A DNA stretch of 64,000 nucleotides from Bacteroidales bacterium. GTDB lineage: Bacteria; Bacteroidota; Bacteroidia; Bacteroidales; UBA932. Each line of letters starts with the position of its first letter. Within the stretch, counting starts at the first letter, position 1. The notes beneath the pieces were generated by a model, which saw only the letters and a list, made by a program, of their open reading frames with translations, did no database searches and was not told where the DNA came from. This document shows positions 19,584 to 27,390 of this stretch, piece by piece. The translations under genes were made by a program, and so were the position numbers. The DNA lies in NCBI GenBank assembly GCA_024398125.1, contig JAKSJO010000005.1:1-64000 (forward strand), given 5' to 3'.

Positions 19584-20509
19584 TAAAGACAATTTTTGAA
19601 ACCGACCTGCCGGTCGATGAGCAGTTCTCCATAAAGAAGAACACGATCACTAACGGCAGCGGAAAGAAGAGAATGTGCATTGTCACCGGTACTCATGGTG
19701 ACGAGTTGGAAGGACAGTTCATCTGCTTCCAGCTGCAGAAGGAAATCCTTGAGGAGATAGACATGCTGGACGGAACTGTGGAGGTTTATCCCGCCTTGAA
19801 TCCGATGGGTATCGATTCGATCACTCGTGGAATTCCGAATTTCGACCTGGACATGAACCGTATCTTCCCGGGCAATCCTGAAGGAACCGTTGCCGAACAG
19901 ACCGCGGCCGCGATCGTTGCCGACCTCAGCGGAGCCGATCTCGTCATCGACATCCATTCCAGCAATATCTTTCTCAGAGAGGTTCCACAGGCAAGAATCA
20001 ATGTCATGACTGCGGATACGCTTGTGCCTTACGCAAAGCATATGAATGTGAATTTCATATGGGTTCATGATGCTGCAACTGTACTTGAAGCGACCTTGGC
20101 CCATTCGCTCAACAGCAGAGGTACTCCGACGATTGTCGTGGAGCTCGGTGTTGGTATGAGAATCAACCACTACTATGGAAAGAACATGGTTCTTGGAATC
20201 AAGAACCTGATGAAGGAGATGGGAATGTGGAAAGGACAGGTGGATTCGTCGAAGATTGTGGATCCAATCGTATCTCAGGGAGACACTGTCAGTTTTGTGA
20301 ACGCTCCGGCTTCGGGAATCTTCTCTACTGAAACACACAACGAGTCCATCGTGGAAGAAGGGGATACCCTCGGTCAGATCATCGATCCGCTTACCGGAGC
20401 TGTCATCGAGGACGTCAAGGCGCCATGCAGAGGCTATCTGTTTACAATCAGGGCATACCCCGTCTGCTATGAGGGTTCTCTGCTCGCTAGAATCCATAGA
20501 TTAGTATGA
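19580..20509 (+). CDS. AstE/aspartoacylase-like M14 zinc amidohydrolase, complete active site
   Basis: Predicted zinc-dependent hydrolase that removes an acyl or aminoacyl group from an amino-acid-like substrate. Zinc ligands H39 and E42 (GTHGDELEG) and H126 (DIHSS) are present, as is the catalytic glutamate E188 in VVELGVG. The C-terminal third (about 230-309) is a barrel-sandwich domain (APASGIFSTE, PLTGAVIEDVKAP) as in succinylglutamate desuccinylase/aspartoacylase proteins. The 309-residue protein has no signal peptide. It overlaps the genes on both sides by 4 bases (ATGA), so it is coupled to the transglutaminase before it and the paralogue after it. Confidence 0.85.
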   Translation: MIKTIFETDLPVDEQFSIKKNTITNGSGKKRMCIVTGTHGDELEGQFICFQLQKEILEEIDMLDGTVEVYPALNPMGIDSITRGIPNFDLDMNRIFPGNPEGTVAEQTAAAIVADLSGADLVIDIHSSNIFLREVPQARINVMTADTLVPYAKHMNVNFIWVHDAATVLEATLAHSLNSRGTPTIVVELGVGMRINHYYGKNMVLGIKNLMKEMGMWKGQVDSSKIVDPIVSQGDTVSFVNAPASGIFSTETHNESIVEEGDTLGQIIDPLTGAVIEDVKAPCRGYLFTIRAYPVCYEGSLLARIHRLV

Positions 20510-21441
20510 GAAAGGAAATAATTTTCAGAATGGAGTCGCCATATCGCGATACATTCAGGATATGGGGCTACCGTTTCGGCATAGGAGAGAAGACTCTTGC
20601 CATCGTCGGAGCCATGAGAGGAGACGAGGTTCATCAGCAGTTCGTCTGCGCCCAGCTGGTCTCAAGACTCGAGACCATGGAAAGGGAAGGCATGATAGCT
20701 CCCGGCCAGGAGATTCTTGTCATTCCTTCGGCAAATCCGTTCTCTATGAATGTGGAGAAGAGATTCTGGGCACTGGATGGAACCGACATCAACAGGATGT
20801 TTCCCGGATATGATCTTGGTGAAACCACCCAGAGAATTGCTTCTGGAGTTTTCGAGGCAATCAAGGACTACAAGTACGGAATACAACTGGCCAGCTCATA
20901 TCAGACTGGAGAGTTCATGCCTCACGTCAGGATGCTCAAGACCGGTTTCGAGGATGTGGAGACAGCAAAGCTATTCGGCCTTCCGTATGTGTATGTGAGA
21001 ACGCCGAAGCCTTTCGACACGACCACGCTCAATTATAACTGGCAGATCTGGGACACTAAGGCATGTTCAATATATGCAGGAAAGAACAGCGACGTGTCGC
21101 CTGAGGCCTGTCAGGTGCCTGTAAACGCCATCATGCGTTTCATAGTCAACGTCGGAATAGCTGATTCGGCATCCGGGGCAAACCGCCCTTCATTCAATAC
21201 CATCGTCCTTGATGAACAGGATCTCGTCACGATCAATTCTCCGGCTGCGGGAATATTCCAGAACCTGTGTTCCCCTGGACATGAGGTTTCCAAAGGAGAG
21301 ATCATTGCAAGAATAATCGATCCATATGACGGATCTGTAAGGTCTGACATTGCGTCACCGTGTGACGGAGTTGTCTTCCACCTGCTGGGCAAGCCTCTGA
21401 CCCTCCTTCACACTCCTATCTTCATGATCAGGAAATACTAG
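20506..21441 (+). CDS. AstE-like paralogue lacking zinc and catalytic residues (pseudoenzyme)
   Basis: A 311-residue paralogue of the preceding gene with the same architecture, including the C-terminal barrel-sandwich domain (SPAAGIFQNLC, DPYDGSVRSD). Lined up by eye with its neighbour, the zinc motif GTHGDE becomes AMRGDE (His to R38, with E41 kept), DIHSS becomes QLASS (His to A129), and the catalytic Glu of VVELG becomes Tyr (Y190 in SIYAG). A normal metallohydrolase reaction is therefore unlikely. The reading frame is intact and coupled by a 4-base overlap, so it is not simply decaying. A regulatory or substrate-binding partner of the active paralogue is the likeliest role. It ends 14 bases inside the convergent trmO gene. 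Confidence 0.78.
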   Translation: MRKEIIFRMESPYRDTFRIWGYRFGIGEKTLAIVGAMRGDEVHQQFVCAQLVSRLETMEREGMIAPGQEILVIPSANPFSMNVEKRFWALDGTDINRMFPGYDLGETTQRIASGVFEAIKDYKYGIQLASSYQTGEFMPHVRMLKTGFEDVETAKLFGLPYVYVRTPKPFDTTTLNYNWQIWDTKACSIYAGKNSDVSPEACQVPVNAIMRFIVNVGIADSASGANRPSFNTIVLDEQDLVTINSPAAGIFQNLCSPGHEVSKGEIIARIIDPYDGSVRSDIASPCDGVVFHLLGKPLTLLHTPIFMIRKY

Positions 21442-22129
21442 TGTAATCAACGACCGTGAGCACTTCTCCACATACCTTGAAGTGTATGTCGAGGGCGCGG
21501 AAGGGGAGACCGTAGATCTTCTCGGAATCGTTCTGGGTGCGAGGTCGGGGATCCATGGATAGAGCTTGGAGAAGAGCCTGGAAATCATCTTCTCCAAGCT
21601 TTTCTTTCAGTTCCGCTGAAAGACTTTCTGAAACGGATATTTCAAGGGCCTTCCATCCTGCCTTGTCAGTGAATCCTCCGGAAGCTTCCGGGAATGCGTC
21701 TGCGTATGGTATGTAGGGCTTGATGTCATAAATCGGCGTGCCGTCCATCAGGTCGGCGCCGAGTACATGTATGACTGGATGTCCAGGGTTGCTGATATCG
21801 ACCCTGTCCAGCCGTACACATGAAAGGCCAAGCCTGTTGGGACGGAAAGGAGATCTGCTTGCGAATACGCCTATGGTTTCGTTTCCTCCAAGACGTGGCG
21901 GCCGAATAAGCGGACGGAAGCGCTCGTCGGTGTTCTCATGGTTTGCCGAGAACTCCCATATGAGCCACAGCCTGTCAAAGTCTTCCATGCCACGGAGCGC
22001 GTCAGCCGTTGCATACTGTCCGCAGAGATGGATCTCGCCGCGCAGGTTTTCTAGCAATCCGCTCTGGCGCGGAATGCCGAACTTGCTCTTGAAAGGCGAT
22101 CTGAAATATGCTATTGGCTCTATTGTCAT
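21428..22129 (-). CDS. trmO: tRNA m6t6A37 methyltransferase TrmO-like protein
   Basis: SAM-dependent enzyme predicted to N6-methylate threonylcarbamoyladenosine at tRNA position 37 (TsaA/YaeB family). The core shows IEPIAYFRSPFKSKFGIPRQ at the start and RLWLIWEF near 52-59, followed by SRSPFRPNRLGLS near 91-103 and DLMDGTPIYDIKPYIPY near 126-142. The C-terminal extension (about 165-233) matches the longer bacterial TrmO form. The ATG at 22129 overlaps the stop of the upstream peptidase gene (TGATG). It is the last gene of a three-gene minus-strand unit. Confidence 0.9.
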   Translation of the reverse strand: MTIEPIAYFRSPFKSKFGIPRQSGLLENLRGEIHLCGQYATADALRGMEDFDRLWLIWEFSANHENTDERFRPLIRPPRLGGNETIGVFASRSPFRPNRLGLSCVRLDRVDISNPGHPVIHVLGADLMDGTPIYDIKPYIPYADAFPEASGGFTDKAGWKALEISVSESLSAELKEKLGEDDFQALLQALSMDPRPRTQNDSEKIYGLPFRALDIHFKVCGEVLTVVDYTSIS

Positions 22130-23397
22130 CAATCTTCGCTTTCTTCGTCTGGGACTTCAATCTTAGGCGTTGCCGCCTCGAACTCTTCCGCCATGATCTG
22201 ATATGATCTCAATACTGAATCCAGCGCTGCCTTGTTTTCTTCCTTGATAGGCTCCGATGACGGAGATTCCATGGTAAGAGGATTTATCGCCTTGCCGTTC
22301 TGGTATACTCTGAAATCAAGGTGCGGGCCGGTAGATGTTCCGGTGGATCCGACGTATCCGATAACCTCGCCCTGACGTACATGCGTGCCGGCCTTGATGC
22401 CTGTCGCAAAGTTGCGAAGGTGCATGTATGAGGTTGTATAGACGCTGTTGTGGCGTATCTTGATGGTATTGCCGCCACCTCCTGCCCAGCCGGCGCTGAT
22501 GACTGTTCCGTCGCCAAGGGCGACAACCGGAGTGCCCATTGGCGCAGCGTAGTCTACAGCTGTATGTGCTCTTATCTGACCGGTGACGGGATGCTTTCTG
22601 GCATACGAGAAGCCTGAAGAAATGCGCTTGAATTCAAGTGGGGCTTTGAGGAAAGCTCTGCGCATGCTTTCTCCCTTTTCGTTCCAGTACAGGTTTCCGT
22701 TGTCTCCCTGGTCGAACATGACTGAATACAGATCTGTGCTGTCTCGCGTAAAACGGGCAAAATAGATCGTGTCCAGACTGATGATATCTCCAAGACATTC
22801 GGTCTGGCTGTATATGAGACGGAATCGGTCGCCTTTCTGGAGACCGAAGAAATCAACTGTCCAGGCATAAAGGTCCGAGAGCTTCATTATGAGTGCCGGA
22901 GATGATCCGGCTTTACTCATGTCATTCCAGAGTGAAGAACTGATGCTGACGTCGGCAAACTTCGTGACATGCTGAACCGGGAAGTCGTATGTATATACGG
23001 CAAGTGAATCGGCGCAGTGGAAAATGGTACGCCTTATCCTGTTATTCTCGTATACAACATATTTCAGATCGTTGCTGAGACTGTCGTAATATGCCTTGTA
23101 GAGGTTTCCGGCGCGCAGCTTACGGACGTCGAATGTGCTGTCGCAGATCTGGGAAAGCTTATACGCATCCTCGCTGCTCATTCCAAGCCGGTTCATGAGT
23201 CCGCTGAATGTATCTCCGCTGCGGACCTTGTCGTCGACTCTCCTAAAATCTTCTTCCCAAAAGCCGAAAGGTGGAATCGAGTCGTTGACCGGCTCGATCG
23301 TTTCATTTGCGTTGCTGGCTCGCCTGCAAGAGAACGTTCCCATGAACATTGCCGCAACAGCAAGAATCATGAGAATCCTTCCATTGACTTTACTCAT
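22129..23397 (-). CDS. M23 family peptidoglycan endopeptidase, lipoprotein
   Basis: Predicted outer- or inner-membrane lipoprotein with a periplasmic LytM (M23) peptidase that cuts peptidoglycan cross-links. The signal ends in a lipobox, GTFSC, with C24. A LysM/opacity-associated-like segment (DDKVRSGDTFSGLMNRLGMS) lies at about 54-75. The peptidase domain occupies about 270-380 and has an intact HxxxD zinc motif (AHTAVDYAAP) and the HxD motif (GPHLDFRV). A charged tail follows. The 422-residue length fits MepM-like proteins. Its start overlaps the upstream DUF1810 gene by 4 bases, and trmO overlaps its stop. Confidence 0.9.
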   Translation of the reverse strand: MSKVNGRILMILAVAAMFMGTFSCRRASNANETIEPVNDSIPPFGFWEEDFRRVDDKVRSGDTFSGLMNRLGMSSEDAYKLSQICDSTFDVRKLRAGNLYKAYYDSLSNDLKYVVYENNRIRRTIFHCADSLAVYTYDFPVQHVTKFADVSISSSLWNDMSKAGSSPALIMKLSDLYAWTVDFFGLQKGDRFRLIYSQTECLGDIISLDTIYFARFTRDSTDLYSVMFDQGDNGNLYWNEKGESMRRAFLKAPLEFKRISSGFSYARKHPVTGQIRAHTAVDYAAPMGTPVVALGDGTVISAGWAGGGGNTIKIRHNSVYTTSYMHLRNFATGIKAGTHVRQGEVIGYVGSTGTSTGPHLDFRVYQNGKAINPLTMESPSSEPIKEENKAALDSVLRSYQIMAEEFEAATPKIEVPDEESED

Positions 23398-23816
23398 AGC
23401 AGGTCAAGGGTCTTCTGGTCAAGTTTCTCATCCCAGAACTTTGCCAGGATGTATCTAAAGCATTCTTCCTTGCCGGAAACGATGTAGAACAGGGTCATGC
23501 ATGAGCGGAGCTTCATGGCGTCGGCCTTTCCAAAGATGTCGACTGCGCTCTTGCCTCGGATCTGGCCGACTGCATTGGTGATTTCACGTAGACGGCCGCC
23601 CAGTTGCTTGTCTGCCAGATATGCCTTTGCCTCACCTTTGCCGATGAGGCCGTAGAAGTTTGCTGTCTCTGAACTGCCCAGCCCTCTGAGCTGGGGGAAT
23701 ATATACCACATCCAGTGGCCTTCCTTGAGGCCTGCGCTTACTTCCTTGAGGGCTTTCTGGTATGTGTCGTCTGCGTTCTGTGCTTTCTTGAATCTGTCGA
23801 GGTCGAAATTCGGCAT
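23394..23816 (-). CDS. DUF1810 family protein
   Basis: Small cytoplasmic protein of 140 residues that matches the DUF1810 family by its blocks FDLDRFKKAQ (start), GHWMWYIFPQLRGLG near 33-47 and SSETANFYGL near 48-57, followed by LRSCMTLFY in the C-terminal part. The biochemical function of the family is not established. It is the first gene of the DUF1810-M23-trmO unit; a candidate promoter lies just upstream. Confidence 0.85.
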   Translation of the reverse strand: MPNFDLDRFKKAQNADDTYQKALKEVSAGLKEGHWMWYIFPQLRGLGSSETANFYGLIGKGEAKAYLADKQLGGRLREITNAVGQIRGKSAVDIFGKADAMKLRSCMTLFYIVSGKEECFRYILAKFWDEKLDQKTLDLL

Positions 23817-23842
23817 GTCACTTAGGTTTTAGTTACTTCACC

Positions 23843-23873
23843 GCAATATAGCGATTATCCCTCTCTTTTCAAA
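23843..23873 (-). promoter_or_regulatory. Candidate promoter of the DUF1810-M23-trmO unit
   Basis: Read on the minus strand, TTTG (23870-23873) is followed by a 19-base spacer and TATATTGC (23843-23850), which resembles TAnnTTTGC lacking one T. It lies about 27 bases before the start codon. Confidence 0.45.
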
Positions 23874-23886
23874 GTGACTGACCACC

Positions 23887-24015
23887 CCTGTCAGGTGGAG
23901 TTCTGTATCAGCAAACCTCCGCTTCGCTCCGTCCCGTCACTCCCTTCGTTCGTGACACCCATTCACATGGCCATGGGCGGCCATGGTTTGCTTGATACAG
24001 TCTCCTCCTGTCAGG
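23887..24015. repeat. 129-bp palindromic intergenic element
   Basis: Imperfect terminal inverted repeats of about 31 bases bracket the element. The outer arms contain CCTGTCAGG at 23887-23895 and 24007-24015; the inner arms are CTGTATCAGCAAACC (23903-23917) against GGTTTGCTTGATACAG (23985-24000). The interior has further small palindromes, including CATGGCCATG. It fills the 205-base gap between the DUF1810 gene and the end of the FAD/Fe-S gene and contains no gene. It could be a MITE/REP-like dispersed element or a long RNA hairpin acting as a terminator. No second copy was seen in this window. Confidence 0.65.
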
Positions 24016-24021
24016 AAAAAA

Positions 24022-26898
24022 CTATTTCGCTTTGGTGTGAGCGTTGACGAGATAGACGATGGATACGTAAGGAATGCCGGAGTTGGTGGCAAGACCGATC
24101 TCGCAGGTCCTGCTGTTCGAGTATCCGACCTTTATCCCTTTCGCCTCCAGCTGAGGTTTCAGCTTGCGGAGAGCCCATTTGTTCAGCTCTGGCTTTGTCA
24201 TGCCCTTGTCGCCGGCATATCCGCAGCATCCGACACCCTCCGGGACGAGGACGTCAGACGAACATAGCGCTGCAAGGTCATGGAGTGTCCCGGCAAGGCC
24301 CATGAGACGGGTGGAGCAGGTTGTATGGATAGCCACAGGCTCGTCGGTCCGGGTGAAGGTCAGACGATCGCGAAGGAACTTCCATATGAACTCGGCAGGC
24401 TCGTAAAGATGCATCTTGCCAATCTTCATGCGCATGCGGTGCAGGCATGGGCTCTGGTCGCAGAGAACAGGGTATTCGCCATGATTGCTTGCTTCCCAGA
24501 GAGCCTCTTCCAGTTCGGCAGTCTTGCGGTCCGCGATGTCAGGCATGCCCTTGCTCTCCCATATGGTTCCGCAGCACAGCTTCTCATGGCATTCAGGATA
24601 GATGATCTCATATCCGGCCTTGTGCAGCAGTTCGGCTGTCTCGTCGGCGAGAGGCTTGAGCACAGGGCTGTTCTTTGGCAGTCCCATGGTCTGGTTGATG
24701 CATGACGGAAAATATACAACCTTAAGAGGCTTGACGGGCTCTTCCTTCTTTTTAAGCTTGTATGGGCCCGGAGTCGATGATGTCCACAGAGGAATGCCTA
24801 CGCCTTCATGCAGACCCTTGCAGAGTCCGTTCATGGCCTTCTCTCCAAGAATGGTCTGACCAAGCTGCGCACTTGCCAGAAGTCCTCGCACAGCATTCTT
24901 TGCGGCAGGGAAGTGGTTGGCGGCGAATTGTCCAATGCCATGGGTCATGGAACCTTCCGGAGAATTGATTCGGCGGATCTCGTGTGTAAGGTCGGCTACG
25001 CTGATGCCCATAGGGCAAGACATCGAGCAGAGGCCGTCACCGGCACATGTCTGGTCTCCGAGGTATCTGAAACCCCTGCGGAGAGACTCTGCCTTGGTAC
25101 TGTAGTTGCTGTCGCCAGTCTTTGCAGCAAGCTCTTCAAGTCTTGTAATCTCGCGCTGGGCGACGATCCTTGTGCGTGATGACAAAGTAAAGCCGCAGCT
25201 TACGCAGTTGACCTCGCAGAATCCGCACTCGATGCATTTATTAAGCTTCTTGTATGCCTCCTGTATCTCCTCAGATGCTCCTAATCCTGGCTTAAGGACA
25301 GGCAGGGCTTTGAAGTCGCGGAGGAAACATCGAGGGTCATCGTTGAAAATGACGCCGGGGTTGAGAAGATTGTCAGGATCGAAGGCTTTTTTAACGCGCT
25401 TCATGATGGCAAAAGCCTTGCTGCCCCACTCATACTCGACGAAAGGCGCCATATTGCGGCCTGTGCCATGTTCGGCTTTAAGGGAACCATCGTAGCGGCC
25501 GACAACCATCTCGGCGACGTCGCGGATCATGGCTTCGTAACGTGCAACGTCGGCATCGCTGTCAAATGCCTGGTTGATGATGAAATGGAAGTTGCCCTCA
25601 AGCGCATGCCCGTAGATGCATGAATCGTCGTATCCGTGTCGGTCAAGCAGTTCCGATAGTTCTACTGTCGCCTTGGGAAGGTCTTCGATATGGAACGCGA
25701 TGTCTTCGATGAGGCAGGTCGTGCCTTGCTTTCGCATACCTCCGACTGTCGGGAAGATGCCTGAACGTATCGCCCAATAGCGGGCACATTCAGCAGCATC
25801 TTTGCTGAAGTTGACAGGAGTAACTGTCTTGTAAGGGGAGAGAGCGTCGGTTATCTCCTTGATCTGCCGCTCAAGGGCTTCCGGCGTCTCTGCCACGGTC
25901 TGGGTCAGGACGGCTGTGATGTCTTTGTCGGCTTCTCCGTCAATCTGGCCTGTGCGGTCTCCAACGGATGCGAGAGAACGTCTGTCCAGGAGCTCGGCAG
26001 CATTGATGTCAAGGTTCCTTATTGCAACGACGGCCTCAGCCGCATCACTGATATTCTCGAAGTATATCATCGCGCTTGCCTTGTATGGGGCGACAGGCAG
26101 GGTGTCCATCGTTACCTGGCTCATGAAGGCCAGTGTGCCTTCCGAGCCTGTAAGCAGGTGCGCGATGATTTCGAATGGATCCTCGAAGCGGACGAACGGG
26201 AGCAGGTTGAGACCTGTCACGTTCTTGATCGAGTACTTGTATCTTATGCGTTCAAGCAGTCCGCTGTCGGCGAATATGTCCTTTCTTACCGACATGATCT
26301 CATCGATCAGCTCCTTGTGGCTGGAAGCAAAGGCTTTGCGGCTGTTTTCTTCTGCTGTGTCGAGGATCGTTCCGTCCATGAGAATCAGCCTGGCGGAGCG
26401 CATCATTCTGTCGCTGTTTGCATGAGTACCGCAGCTCATACCGGATGCATTGTTCATGACGATTCCGCCGACCATGCAACTGCCGATGGATGCAGGGTCA
26501 GGGCCGAAGCTGCGGCCATACGTTGCCAGTATCTGGTTCACTCTTGCTCCAACGATACCTGGCTGGAGAGTGATGCTTTTGTCTTCATGAATCTTGAAGT
26601 CTTCCCAGTTCTTTCCGGCTACGACCAGGATAGAATCGCTTATCGCCTGTCCGGACAGGGAAGTGCCGGCAGCACGGAAGGTCACGGGGAGCCCCAGTGC
26701 CTTGGCTGATTTAAGAATCTGCGATACTTCTGATTCGTCCTTGGCGTGTACTACAACCTTTGGGGTCATGCGGTAGAATCCGGCATCTGTGCCCCAGGCA
26801 AGAAGACGCAGATCGTCGGTCTGGATCCTATCCTTTGCTATTGACTTGCTTATTGATTCAACGAAGCTTCTATATGCTTCTGTTCTGTTGGTAGCCAT
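24022..26898 (-). CDS. FAD-binding and Fe-S-binding oxidoreductase (D-lactate dehydrogenase/glycolate oxidase type)
   Basis: Large single-chain flavin/iron-sulfur 2-hydroxyacid dehydrogenase of 958 residues. The N-terminal PCMH-type FAD domain (about 30-270) shows PVTFRAAGTSLSGQA and FGPDPASIGSCMVGG. A FAD-oxidase C-terminal domain follows (about 270-530), including the HALEGNFHFI motif. Two 4Fe-4S motifs appear near 575 (CIECGFCEVNC) and 635 (CAGDGLCSMSCPMG), and two CCG-type cysteine-rich repeats lie in the last 250 residues (CCGTIWES, CCGYAGDKG). It is cytoplasmic or membrane-associated and likely passes electrons to quinone. The substrate (D-lactate, glycolate or another 2-hydroxyacid) is not settled. 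The start could also be the Met at 26904. It begins just past the terminator of the tRNA gene. Confidence 0.85.
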   Translation of the reverse strand: MATNRTEAYRSFVESISKSIAKDRIQTDDLRLLAWGTDAGFYRMTPKVVVHAKDESEVSQILKSAKALGLPVTFRAAGTSLSGQAISDSILVVAGKNWEDFKIHEDKSITLQPGIVGARVNQILATYGRSFGPDPASIGSCMVGGIVMNNASGMSCGTHANSDRMMRSARLILMDGTILDTAEENSRKAFASSHKELIDEIMSVRKDIFADSGLLERIRYKYSIKNVTGLNLLPFVRFEDPFEIIAHLLTGSEGTLAFMSQVTMDTLPVAPYKASAMIYFENISDAAEAVVAIRNLDINAAELLDRRSLASVGDRTGQIDGEADKDITAVLTQTVAETPEALERQIKEITDALSPYKTVTPVNFSKDAAECARYWAIRSGIFPTVGGMRKQGTTCLIEDIAFHIEDLPKATVELSELLDRHGYDDSCIYGHALEGNFHFIINQAFDSDADVARYEAMIRDVAEMVVGRYDGSLKAEHGTGRNMAPFVEYEWGSKAFAIMKRVKKAFDPDNLLNPGVIFNDDPRCFLRDFKALPVLKPGLGASEEIQEAYKKLNKCIECGFCEVNCVSCGFTLSSRTRIVAQREITRLEELAAKTGDSNYSTKAESLRRGFRYLGDQTCAGDGLCSMSCPMGISVADLTHEIRRINSPEGSMTHGIGQFAANHFPAAKNAVRGLLASAQLGQTILGEKAMNGLCKGLHEGVGIPLWTSSTPGPYKLKKKEEPVKPLKVVYFPSCINQTMGLPKNSPVLKPLADETAELLHKAGYEIIYPECHEKLCCGTIWESKGMPDIADRKTAELEEALWEASNHGEYPVLCDQSPCLHRMRMKIGKMHLYEPAEFIWKFLRDRLTFTRTDEPVAIHTTCSTRLMGLAGTLHDLAALCSSDVLVPEGVGCCGYAGDKGMTKPELNKWALRKLKPQLEAKGIKVGYSNSRTCEIGLATNSGIPYVSIVYLVNAHTKAK

Positions 26899-26906
26899 AT
26901 CCATAA

Positions 26907-26936
26907 ACAAAAAAAGGATGACATTGAGTCATCCTT
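26907..26936 (-). terminator. Terminator of tRNA-Ala
   Basis: On the minus strand, a perfect 9-bp stem AAGGATGAC/GTCATCCTT with a 5-base loop is followed by a T-run. It sits 10 bases after the tRNA CCA end and immediately before the start of the FAD/Fe-S oxidoreductase gene. Confidence 0.85.
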
Positions 26937-26945
26937 GTCCATTCT

Positions 26946-27021
26946 TGGTGGAGATAAAGAGATTCGAACTCTTGACCCCCTGCTTGCAAAGCAGGTGCTC
27001 TACCAACTGAGCTATACCCCC
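26946..27021 (-). tRNA. tRNA-Ala (anticodon TGC), CCA encoded
   Basis: The minus strand folds as a full cloverleaf. The acceptor starts GGGGGTA and pairs with TATCTCC, the D-arm is GCTCAGTTGGTAGAGC, the anticodon arm is CCTGCTTTGCAAGCAGG with TGC in the loop, and the T-arm contains GTTCGAATC. The discriminator A is at 26949 and an encoded CCA follows (26946-26948). The mature length is 76 including CCA. Confidence 0.96.
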
Positions 27022-27032
27022 GAAAGCGGTTG

Positions 27033-27063
27033 CAAATATATATCAATTTTTGCTATCTGCAAA
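27033..27063 (-). promoter_or_regulatory. tRNA-Ala promoter
   Basis: On the minus strand, TTTG (27060-27063), exactly 19 bases, then TATATTTG (27033-27040). This is a full match to the Bacteroidetes promoter pattern, 11 bases before the tRNA 5' end. Confidence 0.75.
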
Positions 27064-27180
27064 TTTTTTTCTGCTTTTTATAGTAAAAAAGCGGCCGCGC
27101 ATCACTGCGAAGCCGCACATCCAAATGAAATGTACAAAGATAGAATCATCTATCTGTCTTATGCTTAGGAGTGAAGTTGC

Positions 27181-27390
27181 TTATAAGATTTCATTGAGGG
27201 AATAATCTGTTTCTTTTGAAGGATCATTCTCAACCGTATTGGTTTTCCCCGCTTCAGCAATACATTCGCTGCATCCATTCTCCCTGTCATCCTTTACGCA
27301 TGATTGAGAAAACAGTGACAATGCCGCGAGAGTAATTGCCAGTCTTGAGTACATTGATATTCTTTCCATATTCTTCTTTGTTTTTACCAT
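27181..27390 (-). CDS. Small cysteine-containing lipoprotein at the end of the fimbrial operon
   Basis: A 69-residue protein with a lipoprotein signal: a hydrophobic stretch LAITLAALSLFSQSC ending at C31. The mature part would be only 39 residues and contains a CSEC pair (C40, C43) and many acidic residues. The ATG at 27390 overlaps the stop of the FimB/Mfa2-like gene (ATGGTAA), so it is translationally coupled to it; an internal Met at 27369 is an alternative start. I do not recognise a family. Position and export suggest a minor part of, or accessory to, the fimbrial assembly. Confidence 0.6.
   Translation of the reverse strand: MVKTKKNMERISMYSRLAITLAALSLFSQSCVKDDRENGCSECIAEAGKTNTVENDPSKETDYSLNEIL

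Noticed and set aside
20506..21441. Calling the second AstE-like gene a pseudogene
   Set aside because: The reading frame is full length, domain structure is intact and it is coupled to its neighbour; loss of active-site residues fits a pseudoenzyme better than a decaying gene.
23887..24015. Insertion sequence remnant with a transposase gene
   Set aside because: The element is only 129 bases and has no coding capacity; no transposase fragment was found here or elsewhere in the window.
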